Source: Cryptomeria japonica
Lineage: Eukaryota > Streptophyta > Pinopsida > Cupressales > Cupressaceae
Direction of reading: 5' to 3'
Length of the DNA stretch: 64,000 bases
NCBI RefSeq assembly: GCF_030272615.1
Contig: NC_081405.1
Location: 650,458,920-650,522,919, forward strand
Position 1 is the first letter of the stretch. Each line of letters begins with the position of its first letter. Below the pieces are notes generated by a model that saw only the letters and a list, made by a program, of their open reading frames with translations, was not told the origin of the DNA and ran no database searches. Made by a program: the position numbers and the translations under genes. Positions 21,486 through 32,569 of the stretch are shown here, one piece after another.

Positions 21486-24400
21486 GACCCATTTAGTGCC
21501 AATGATGTTCTTGTCTTCCAGTCTAGGGACTAATTCCCAAGTCTTGTTCTTCTCATTTTGTTGTAGTTCTTCTTCCATGGCATCCATCCATTCTTGTCTT
21601 TTGTTGGCCTCATTGAATGTTTTAGGTTCTACTTTAGTAATGAGGTAGAAGTTGACTTGTTCATCATTACGGTCAAGTCTTCTTCTAGTCTGCACACCAT
21701 CACTCTTATTTCCTAGGATTTTCTCTTCTAGATAATTCAACTACACATACCAGTTGGGAGCCTTTTTGGATGCTTCTTCTAGTTCATTGTTTGACTGAGC
21801 TTCCTCACCTTCATCACCAGAATCATCATACCAGTTTACTTGTGATTGACTTCCTTTGTGCATATCATCATCAACTCTTACATGCACACTCTTAATGACC
21901 ATTATTAGTCTTTTGTTGTAGCATTTGTAGGCCTAGTTGTTAGATGAGTAACCAAGGAAGATTCCTTCATCACTCCTGGAGTCAAAACTACCTAGACCAT
22001 CCATATCTCTCTTGATAAAACACTTACTTCCAAACACCTTGAATTATTTGACTGATGGATTCCGATCATACCACAACTCATAAGGTGTCATTATATTGTT
22101 TGTTCATAATTGAACCCGGTTCAAAGTATATGCAGTAGTATGAACAACTTCTTTTCAATATATGTCTGGTAGACTGGCCACATTTAACATGATTCTGGTC
22201 ATCTCCTTGACTATCATGTTCTTCCTTTATACCACACCATTTTGTTGTGGTGTTCTAAAGGCTAAGTATTGCCTTCTAATTCTATGTCTTTCATAATAAT
22301 CTTCAAATTCATTTGATGTAAACTCTTCACCCCGGTCAGATCTTAGACATTTTCACTTGCACCCACTTTCATTCTCTACAATCTTCCTAAAGATCTTGAA
22401 TCTATCAAATACTTGTGACTTATCTTGTAGGAAAGTGACCCATGTCATTCTTGAATAATCATTAATAAAGAGCATAAAATATCATTCACCAGCAAGAGCT
22501 CTTGTCCTAGTTGGACCACATAGGTCTGTATGTACAATTTCAAGAGGTCTTGAGGTGTTGTGCTCTTTTTTCCTGAAGCTCACCTTAGTTTGTTTCCCTT
22601 TCACACATTCATCACAAAATTTTCTTACCGATTTGATGGTGGGTGGAATATTTCTTATATACCCCTTTTTCCTTACTACAACTGAGTTATCAAAAATTAC
22701 GTGGCCTAATCTTTGGTGCCATAGCCAACTTTCATCAACCTATCCCATCATGCATTGGGACTCATAGCATTCCTTCAGATTGTAAACATTACCATCAGTT
22801 CTCTTTCCTTCTGCCACAACCTCAGTGATACTCTCTTTCTTTGTCTGACAGCTGGTTGAGTCAAAGGTGAATTTATAACCTTTGTCACACATCTGACTCA
22901 CACTCAGCAGACTATGCTTTAAGCCTTCCACATAATATACATCATGTGCCTTCAATTTTCCATCAATATTTAGAGTACATTTTCCCTTTATTTTGATGGA
23001 TGAGTTACCTCTGAATCTTACTGAACTACCATTCCAGTCTTCAAGCATGATGAATTTATTTTTATCTCCAGTCATGTGGTTGGAACAGCCACTGTCTACA
23101 ACCCATAGATTTTTCCTTTCAGCATGTAAAGAAGACTGCTCTATCAGACTTGATTCTACCTTTTCTTTTTCTTTCTCAACCCATACCGATTTGGTTTCCT
23201 TCTTCTTGTCAGCTGCTATTTTGTGCTCTAATTCAACTGTCGATTTTTTATTAGGATTTTTCTTCTTCTACTTGATCTTCCTATTTTTACAAAACTTTTC
23301 TATATGTCCAAACTCTTGACAGTTATAGCATTTCACATTTTCATTTAAAGATGAATCTTTAAAATTATTATAGGACACCGGTTTATTCTTCCTACATTCA
23401 AAACTCATATGAGCATATCCATTGAACTGATAATAGACAACATTCATATCCCAGATTACATTGAAGGGATTTCTACTTTCATAACTCATAGAAGGCTTAT
23501 TGGTTAATCTACAGTAAGCTATTCTATGCCCAAATTTGTTACACCACTAACAATAACCATGAAAGTTTGAAACATACCGGTTAGTTGCCTTGGTCCTGCA
23601 AATGACTACCTCATCGGGGGTCTTCCCTTCATGTTGCTAACTCAGGTGAATCCTCCATGGTCAACTCTTGCATTTCTTATTGGATCTTCATGTCGGTACA
23701 TTGAGTGTGGCCTCCAGTTTATTGATTGTGTATACTAGTTTGTGTGGTGATTTCTAACAGCATTTGCATGTCTTCTTCCTAGTATCCTTGCTTACTGTGA
23801 ACATCTTCTTCTCTTTACCTTCATTGGAAGAAGTGAATTGTATCTCTTTACTGGATGTGTCTTTGTTGTTTGAACTTTGACCTTCTTCATATCCTAAGAC
23901 ACCGATATCTTTAGATTTCTTCTGTTTGCTCAACATCTTGTCTAAGGCTTCGGTGTTGCCTTCATATTTGCTTCTCACTTTTATTTCTTCCTTCCTTTCT
24001 TCAAGCTCCTTTTTCAGCTTCACTATTTTTGCTTCCAGATCTTGATGCTCCTTTTCCTTCTTCATCAGATCAGAGGATGTAACTTCACATATCCTCTTGA
24101 ATTCTTCCAACTGTAGTTTCAAGTTAAATATAACTTGATTGGACTCATCATAGGATTGCTTCAAGAGACCTTGTTCATCTATTGCAACAAGCTTGAACTT
24201 CTTAAGTTCTCTTCTTGTTTTACTCGGCTCCTTAAGAGCACTTATAATCTAACCTTCTAGATCTACTTCAGCCTCAATATCTTCTTCTTCCTCATCTTCA
24301 CCAACTGGTTCTTCAAGTGCCATAAAGAGATTAACTTCTCTTTCATTTTCTTGGTAGTCATCTTTTGATGCACTTTCTTCGTCTATGGCATCATCCTCAA

Positions 24401-25380
24401 TAGTATATAGGTTGTTCTACTTCTAGTAGCCTCTTCTTCCTTGTCGGTAGACATTTCTTTATTTATCTTTATCAGCAAATCTACTAAAGCCTCTTGACTC
24501 ATCTCCACTAGTTTCATTATAAGGACATTTTGTGGCAAAGTGTCCAGCTTTACCACAATTGAAACATTTGAGCGGTAGCTTTCCTTTATACTTGTCGGAT
24601 CCTCTTTTGAGATTTCTGACAAATTTTTCTACCTCTGCATCAGAGTATTCACTGGATCCTTTATGAGCAACCACTTCTTTGCCCTTCTTGGTGTAATTGA
24701 ACACTGCCTTTTTCCTCGAGGATGTATCACTGGTTGTTCTCATTTCATAGGCTGTTAGTGAGCTAGATAGCTCATCTATTGTGAAGGTCTTCATATCCTT
24801 GGCTTCTTCTATGGAAGACACCTTAGTATCATACTTAGGTGTGAGAGATTTAAGTACCTTCTTGACAAGAATCCATCTTCAATTTGTTCTCCAAGTCCTT
24901 TGATGGTGTTCACAGTTTCATCAAATCTATGAAGATAGTCTACAATCTTTTCTTCATCCTTCATCTTGATGCCTTCAAGATGGCCCCTTAGTGTTTGTAG
25001 CTTGGCCTCTTTGACTTGTGTATATCCTCCAAATAAGCTCTAAATTTTATCCCAAGTCTCCTTCGCAGTTGCACAGTGCATGACCTTGACAAACTCATTA
25101 TCAGATAGCCCACTCAAGATAGCATGTTTAGCCTTTGAATTTTCATCGTACTCCTTCTTGGCATCTAGATCAGTAGGAGGAACACTAGGGACAGAATACC
25201 CATTCTTGACAAACATCCACACATCAAAACCAAGGGAGGAAATATAGGTCTCCATTCTTCTGCTCTAGAAGGCATAGTTAGATCCATCAAACATGGGAGC
25301 TTTTGAGGAAGCATGTTCATTTCTTGCCATTGTGTTCTAAGACCAGAATCTACCCAAGCTATAATAAACTGGGAACATAT
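21480..25380 (-). pseudogene. CopB gag-protease-integrase-RT (truncated)
   Basis: In minus-strand order: gag N-terminal domain (about 25260-24830, with LSGLSDNEFVKVMHCATAK), zinc knuckle CFNCGKAGHFATKC (about 24570), a Lys/Glu-rich coiled coil (about 24160-23900), a second knuckle CYNCQEFGHIEKFC (about 23330) and the protease C-terminal half (VYYVEGLKHSLLSVSQ, about 22920). Then come the pre-integrase HH-CC region (about 22720-22600) and the integrase core (HTDLCGPTR, SDRGEEFTSNEFEDYY, about 22530-22280). It ends with an RT N-terminal segment (KTWELVPRLEDKNIIGTKWV, 21500-21560). From about 24820 to 21480 everything is in one frame with scattered stops. One frameshift separates the gag N-terminus. 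The RT catalytic region and RNase H are deleted. Confidence 0.87.
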
Positions 25381-25392
25381 GCTCTGATACCA
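25381..25392 (-). other. CopB primer-binding site
   Basis: The minus strand reads TGGTATCAGAGC, a perfect match to the initiator tRNA-Met PBS, two bases from the LTR end at 25395. Confidence 0.92.
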
Positions 25393-25394
25393 AT

Positions 25395-26159
25395 TGTTTA
25401 ACACAATCTACCACTGAGAGGGGGGTGAATCAGTGGTTCCTAAATTATTTTCCCTTTCTAAAACAACCTTAGAATATCGGTTATTATCCTAAGCACTAAA
25501 CAGTCAAATAGGTAAGACAGATGAGGATACCAAAAGAGACAAACACACAAATGCAACCCACAAAACCATATGTACGAGGAAACCCCAATATGGGAAAAAC
25601 CCCAGTGATAAAAGTTATTGGAGACTACTGCTCCAATCCAGCCTCACAACTGAAACAATAAATTACAAATATTTAGGGCACCAACCCAAGGAGCACCAAG
25701 CTCCAACTTGGTGATGTATATTGAAATACAATTTTGATACAGTTATAGTATCTGGATGAAAATGAGTTCTGCAACACTTGATCAAATAGATTTATGTCGG
25801 TTAATAGTCTTCTCTTCTTCACTGGATCTCACACTGTCGGTTATCAGATTACTTTCTCTGATTCTTGACCTCTCTTCTTTCTCTCTTAGCCTCACAATTC
25901 ACTATGTCACGCCTGGATGCCTTCTTAATCAATCACACCTCACCCGTTAGCTTAACTGTTAGACTTGCAACAGTTTATAGGTTCTCTATCTTTGTCGGTT
26001 AGATCATCTCACCGGTTTTCCTGTTAATTCACTCTGCAACTTTCTTAGAATAATTTGTAAAGAAGATGATCCCTCTCTGTGCTCAAGCTCTCTTGACTCT
26101 CCTTCTTCACATCAAGCATCCTTCATTTCTATCTCGAGCTGATCTATTTGTAATCTTGG
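25395..26159 (-). repeat. CopB 5' LTR, inner part
   Basis: It starts TGTTTAACACAATC next to the PBS and runs to the GypB insertion point. The last five bases (26155-26159, CTTGG) are the left copy of the GypB TSD. Confidence 0.82.
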
Positions 26160-27689
26160 TGTAGCTAGGAATTCGGAAATCATCAAAGCAAATTGATATT
26201 AATCTAGCTCAATCATCAAAGCTCAAATGCAATGATCAATCCTAAAAACACATAATAAAGACATGAAAACAAGACATCAATTCAAGATTAAAAACTAAGC
26301 AAACCAAATGCAGACTTGGATGTCTCCTTCATGTGGCTCCATTGTCCTTCTTTCTCTTTCAAATAGATTTGTTTGTGGCTCTCACCTACTAGTGCATAAG
26401 CATGATGTGAAAGCAAGTAGACAAGATTGTAGCACAAGAATACGCGAAGCGTGATTGAATCGACCAGGTAGTAGTCTTGATTGAAGAAATTCATCCAATT
26501 TATAGACAAATTGGAGAAAAGATCATATTAGCATGAAAGTGATTCGAATGGAAATTCAAATCAATAGCAAAATTATGACATGTGTATGACAAATTTCTAT
26601 GCAAGGATTTATGACGATTTATGACAATTTATGACAAATTGCTATGCAAGGATTTATGACAAGATTTTGAAATAGAAATAGACATTTAGGAATTTAGAAA
26701 ATTAAGTTGGAAATAATGACTTGGAAATTAGGAAATTGATGAAAATTAGGTAAATTAATTAATAATTTCTCATTCATTAATTAATTTACAAAAATAGGAG
26801 GAATTAATTAGCCAATTAAATAAATATTTAATTGTGACAAGAAGACTTAGGATAAATAAATAAATCATTTATCCTAAAGAGAAAAATGGAGAGAAAATGA
26901 CAAACAAGGTTAAATGAATAAATCATGAAACCCTAGAAGATAAATTAGAAATGCAAGGATGACAATTAGGTCTTGATGTAAAATTGATTTGATGTCGATT
27001 CGATAATGATTTTGAATTGATAAATGATTTGATTGATAAATGTGCCAAGGAACAATGACATATTGATCCAAATTGATGAGGAACAATGACTAATTGATCC
27101 AAATTGACATGATTAAGAAGGACGACGATCGATGTCAAATCGATCGCAAAATGACAAAAACGATAATGATCGATGACAAAATAGATTGCAAAATGACAAG
27201 ATTGAAAAGAGGACAACGATCAATGACAAATCGATTGCAAAACAACAAGATTGATAAGAGGACAACGATCGATGACAAATCGATCGCAAAACAACAAGAT
27301 TGATAAGAGGACAATGATCGATGACAAATCGATCACAAAATGACAAGATTGATAAGAGGACAATGATCGATGACAAATCAATCACAAAATGACAAGATTG
27401 ATAAGAGGACAAAACCCTAATTAGGATTGACGATGTCCAAAATGATGACAAATGAGCTTGCACATTGATACGACAGGATAAGATTGACCAAAATCATGAC
27501 TGAAATTGCTGTCGATAAGACCAAATTCGAAAGCGAGACAACTGAAGAAGGACTCGATGCTCACAAATGATAAAGACCAAGTGCGTAACATAGAAGAAAT
27601 GTTAATGCGACACAAAAACCCTAAAATAAGACAATGTGCAAATGTTAAAGCACGATTCTGCAAGCGTTGACCATTTTTTGGTGTCTACA
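26160..27689 (-). repeat. GypB 3' LTR
   Basis: On the minus strand, TGTAGACACC..TAGCTACA. It contains a 49-bp tandem array at about 27113-27415 and AT-rich stretches with TTAATTAATT motifs near 26755-26785. Confidence 0.92.
27113..27415. repeat. 49-bp hairpin minisatellite in GypB 3' LTR
   Basis: GGACAAYGAT recurs at 27211, 27260, 27309 and 27358, with a further GGACAA at 27407, so the period is exactly 49 bp. One or two more diverged units lie to the left. Consensus units contain GATCGATGACAAATCGATC, a perfect 7-bp stem with a 5-nt loop. The array recurs in the 5' LTR at about 38450-38752. Confidence 0.85.
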
Positions 27690-27712
27690 TTTTGCCTCTC
27701 TTTGAGACAATG
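27690..27712 (-). other. GypB polypurine tract
   Basis: The minus strand reads CTCAAAGAGAGGCAAAA directly before the LTR start TGTAGACACC. This fixes the element orientation as minus. Confidence 0.85.
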
Positions 27713-28515
27713 CGATTTCAAGCGTTGTTTCAAAGAACAATAATGAAAATGCCCCAGATAATAACAATGACATATGGATGCCCCCTCGAGGAATTGGCTG
27801 GAAACATCCACAAAAGAGGCCAATTGATCGATAAGAATGATAGAAAATGATAGGAGCAAACAGACTAACAATTAGAGACCGGATGCACGAAGGACAAGCA
27901 ATTGAAGGTACAAAAGACCATGACCAGCATAAGATGGAGAGGGTGCACATCCATTTATGCACTGACAAAGATCTATAAATGAGACAAGGAGAAGGAAAAT
28001 TACTCATTTGCACTAGCCAAAGAGGAAAATTTGTTGCTCTGGAAAAGGACACTTGCAGAGAGATGGTGAAAATTCCAATGGCAGATCACCTTGGAAAATG
28101 TGTACGCACCTACAGATGACCGGACAACTGGGAGCAGTGGTATGTAGCTCAAAAACCCATATTGTCAATTTTATGAATGTGACTTGCTTGCAAGACATTG
28201 CGAGGCCCACAAGGAATGCAGAAAGTGACTCATGCACCTGTGTGAGCGCATCCTGCACTTGTGTAGGGTCTTCTGCGCTTGTTCAGGGTACATAGGCATA
28301 GTTTGTTGCTACATAGGCGCAGGACTTAGCACACAGGCACAGTTGTGCTCTGGCAACCCTAATTTGGTCAAAAATGGCATGCAAATGATCCCGAAAAGGG
28401 GGATAAGAATAGGATAGGTCAAAATAGATTAGAAACACCCTGATTTGGACATGAAACAAGGAAATGCAGCCTATAGAAGGAAATCCTAAAACTGACAAAA
28501 TGTGCCCCAATTGTG
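27713..28515. other. GypB segment upstream of the PMD gene
   Basis: No ORF is supported. It contains a TATA-like CTATAAATGA at 27975-27984 (plus strand) and a small array of the leader minisatellite motif at 28233-28345. Units there are direct up to about 28288 (TGCACCTGTGTG, TGCACTTGTGTA, TGCGCTTGTTC) and then inverted (CATAGGCGCAGG, CACAGGCACAG). This could be the promoter and 5' leader of the PMD gene. Confidence 0.45.
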
Positions 28516-30348
28516 ATGCAGAGTCGATAGTATCCATTGATCACGTGGGAGAACCGACCTGATTGCTTCATGTTACGACATAGACTCATGAGCATGGATA
28601 GAGATACATTAGCAGGACTTGGAATATACTATATCACATTCATGCCCGAGATTAGGGCAAACACAGGACTACTCACCGCATTGGCAGAGCGATGGCACTC
28701 GGAGACTTCCTCCTTCCATCTGGCGACTGGAGAGGCAACTGTGACACTAGAGGATGTATGGCATATCCTCCGCATTCTGATTCATGGAGAGATGGTAGAG
28801 TATGACCTAGTGACAAGGAGAGACTCTTTGTGTAGATTATTTGAGTGCGACGCAGATGATCTAGATATCGTTGAAAGGGAGATTGGCTAGGAGACCATGG
28901 CATCAGAGTATGATCAATGATATGTGTTGATAGTTGTGGTGATAGCATGCCTATTAGCAAGAGACAGATGAGGACATAGATTCCCTATTGGATGGGGAAG
29001 AGTGTTGGAGTGGATGGTGATAGAGGGGACGGTGTATGCATGGGGACCATGTGTGCTTGCTATGCTATATTTTCAGTTGCATCAGATAGCATATCAGGGA
29101 GTGCAAACTTTGAGCTGTGGGGTCACACTGTTATAGGTATGGGCATTTGAGCACATAGCCATATGTTGACCGATTGTAGAGAGATAGGTATTACCACACC
29201 AACCATATGTGTATTGCTATGGAGGAGCACTGAGATAGGGTCCTTTCGGATACATATTGTATTGGCGACACGAGCTAGACAGATTGAGAGAGTTCACATG
29301 GAGGACATATCTTGATTGCCCTGGATGATCAGATGATAGTGATGAGCTATCGTATTGTAGATAGGAGAGATACCTGATTGGGCGACCAATGAATCACCAG
29401 AGAGTGATTGAGATATACCTGTTGGAGAGAGTCAGACAATAGTTTGGAGAGAGGCAGGATGTACCTAGAGGGACTTCACACTTTGCCCGATCTCATAGAG
29501 AGACGAGTCAGTGGGGGAGAATGATTCAGCCACACATAGCATATGCTGACTTCACACAGCTATAGCAGAGATAGTGGGACTGGAGATTAGATGTGGTGGA
29601 CATCACGATGATAGAGGAGTATGAGAGATGGTTTGCACGACGACGGCCAGTGCCATTGACAGATCTTGATATTCCAGTACCGAGGAGACAAGAGGACTTC
29701 CCACTCGCAGGAGAGTAGGAGGGAGATGATGAGGATGAGGAGGATGAGGGCGGGGATGAGGATGAGGGGGATGACAAGGATGGAGATGATGAGGGGGATG
29801 ATGATTATGAGCCAAACTCAGCCGATCAGGAGTCATTGTAGGATATACCCAGAGAGCCGGAGACAGCCAAGATAGAGGAGATGGAGATGTGCAGGGCTAC
29901 CATAGCGAGTCAGCATGATCACATTGTGACATTAGGAAGACAGAATGCCATCTTGAGGACAGAGCAATATCAGTTCAAAGTAGAGATAGCCAGACTTACA
30001 GCGGCTCGAGATACAGCAATAGCTCAGGCACAGTGAGAAGAACAGAGAGTCACTGAGTATATTGGGTCGATTAGGGATGACAGTGCACGGGAGATGGCAC
30101 AGATGTTGGTAGAGATCAGAGAGGAGATATGCCATTAGAGGACACTATATGAGAGTGCAGTTCCACCAGAACAAAGAGTAGCATCATATCGGGCGTGATC
30201 GAGGACAGAGAGCAAGGCACACTCTCGGAGGTCAGTGAGTAGCATGGGGGTGAGTGGACCTATGAGACCACCACAGCCAGGACCTTGGACAGGAGGGACA
30301 TCATCCTTGAGACATGGCAGGGATGAGGAGGATAGAGGGAGCACCTAG
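28516..30348 (+). pseudogene. Plant mobile domain (PMD, MAIN/MAIL-like) gene, antisense inside GypB
   Basis: One frame of 610 codons runs from an ATG at 28516 to TAG at 30346, on the strand opposite to GypB. Residues about 20-370 match the plant mobile domain (Pfam PF10536) as I know it. The matches are LLTALAERWHSET..FHLATGE followed by TVTLEDVWHIL (residues about 50-85), FPIGWGRVLEWM and AWGPCVLAMLY (about 155-190), YWRHELDRLREFTWRTY (about 255-275), HQRVIEIYLLERVRQ and YERWFARRRPVPL. An Asp/Glu-rich run follows (about 400-430), then a coiled coil (about 452-540) and a basic Pro/Gly tail. The frame holds 18 in-frame stops (12 TAG, 6 TGA, no TAA) and no frameshift. In Arabidopsis, PMD proteins MAIN and MAIL1 act in transposon silencing and genome stability; PMDs also occur inside transposons. 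As it stands the gene cannot make full-length protein. Confidence 0.82.
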
Positions 30349-32569
30349 TGATAGAGGCACGTGTTCCTTAGGATAGAGACATATGTAGTTGGACATTTTG
30401 TAGTCAACCTGCGGGCCATACTTAGGACAGACAGTCCAATTTTGTACTCCGATATTATTTGGATATATGATATGATATGCATCGATATGATGGGATGCAA
30501 TGAGTTATGACTTATGTTTATTTTCCATGTATGGATGACTTATACACTATTGATGTACCATTGTGGAACATGTATAGATATATATTTTGATGTGTTTTTG
30601 ATGCATTTATAATATGAAATGGATAAAATGCTTGATGTGATGCTTGATGTAATGTAAATGTACTAACCAAATGGATGCAGGATGCAGCATATGTGCGTTT
30701 GTTTATGTAGATCGGAGAACTAGATTGAACTGACTACCCAAATTGACGGAAGAAATGTTAGTAAGAAGAAATGAGACAAAGGATAGTTAGAGACAAAGAA
30801 AAAACTTGCTTTCAATAATGCACTTTGTAGGTGAGAACCTTTATTAAATGTAGCAAAAATGGATGCATAGCATCATGGCATTGAAGGCCAGAGCTGAAAT
30901 GCAACCCTTTTTGCAAAAGATAGACACATCGTAGACAAACAGCAATCACAACAACAAAAAAGAAAGGGACCATGAACCATCCCGGTCACTCTAAATCACT
31001 TAGTGACATCATCGAGCAACATAGGAACATGATCGAAGATAAATCAATAAATAATAAGACTCGCTAATTCCAACAAGTCAAACAAACATCTTGATCTTCA
31101 TTGTCAAAAGTTGAAAGTGTTGATAGGAGGATCATGCTGTCTGATTTCAGGGAATGTGGTACCCCGTCTAAGATAGGACACGGTCTGGTTTCAAGTATAC
31201 CACACCCTGTATAAGACCCATGATAGTAGTGACAAAGTCAAATGATATTGATGCTAGCGTTCGATTGATAAGACAATGTTGATTAGTTTGAATTCTTGGT
31301 TGAACAGTTCATCTGTGAATGCGTGATTTCATTAAAGCACAATGTGTGATTTCGTGTCATTGGAGGGATGCTCAGCGATCTGTCTTATGCACCAAGAGGA
31401 TATATTGTTTTGTTTTTTTGCTTTGCTTTTCGAGTGTGTACAATTTTATTTTTTTTGTTCATTTTTTCAAGACTTTATTTGACTTTTTAGGGATTATGTC
31501 AGGACGTTTTTCAATTTTTATGATTTTTTTAAGGACATTTCTCAATTTTTTTGGATTTATTCAAGGACATTTTTCAATTTTTTTATGATTTTTTTAAGGA
31601 CATTTTTCAATTTTTATGATTTTGCCCCCAGCGTCTAGCAAGGCAAGGAATATGACAGGTGAGTAAATAGGCTTTCTTAAATGTTGGTGGATAGAGGGAA
31701 GACAAAGGCCTTTTATCATGGAGACAATACGAATGCAATTTTCAAGGGCTGTTGCGTGATGGGACAAGAGACTCGATATGAAAATGTAAAGTAGTGAACA
31801 TGGCATGAGGGACATGTCAAGAGGTTTTTGAAACCATGTTTAAATTTTGTGTCCTTATGTCAGATCAAGATCAAGGAACAAAAAAAAAAGAGTGTATGGA
31901 TAGTGATAAGATATGGATAAGCAAGACCAAGAATGGATAAGGGACATGGACTGAAGGTCAGGATAGGCTAAGGGATAGTGGCAGAAAGTTGCAATAAGCT
32001 AGGGAATATGGATGAAAGGTTGTAATAAGCAAATGGATAAAGACCAAAAGCTATGATAGATTGAAAGCTGCAAACAAGATGCATGATGCTCATGAAGATC
32101 GTCAGCCTTGTCAAGGTCAAAGGTGGAAAGAGGAAATGGACATGACGGACAATAGGATATGAAGGGTAATGACAGGGGTTCGATAGGATAGTGAAGGGCA
32201 ATAGGATATAAAGGAGGAAACCTGCCCCCAAGTGTGGTGTGCAAGAAGTTCATAGATTACACATGACGCCTGTTTGCCAGGTTTTCATCATGGTACTTGC
32301 CCAAGGTGCCTATTTACCAGGTTTTCACTAGAGGGCGAATTATTTTTGCTTTACTTTTTTCTTTTTTTCTTTTTTTTTCAATTTTTTTTTTTGTACTTTG
32401 ACATTTTAGTTGAAAATGGACACATGATAGGGGATGAAAGAAGGACTCAAACATCTTTTTGTTTGGATAGTAGCCTTGAAAAAAAAAATGGACCATGACC
32501 TTTAAAAGTATGCTCAAAGACATTGGTAGGATAAGGACATGGAAAATAAGATGAAACTAAGGCGAGGAT
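30349..32569. other. GypB AT-rich spacer
   Basis: No coding region is supported on either strand. It holds a T-rich tandem array at 31487-31623 (unit about 30-33 bp, AGGACATTTTTCAATTTTT, marker AGGAC at 31501, 31531, 31564 and 31597). A two-copy motif GCCTRTTTRCCAGGTTTTCA lies at about 32268-32330. The first part may be the 3' UTR of the PMD gene. No pol remnant was found. Confidence 0.5.

Noticed and set aside
27113-27415. Regular repeats that could be mistaken for a CRISPR array
   Set aside because: Units are tandem without unique spacers, lie within LTRs of a plant retrotransposon, and no cas genes exist.
29526-29836. Ser/Pro/His-rich minus-strand frames opposite the PMD gene
   Set aside because: They are the complement of the GAT/GAG repeats that encode the Asp/Glu-rich stretch. 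The PMD strand carries recognisable motifs, this strand does not.
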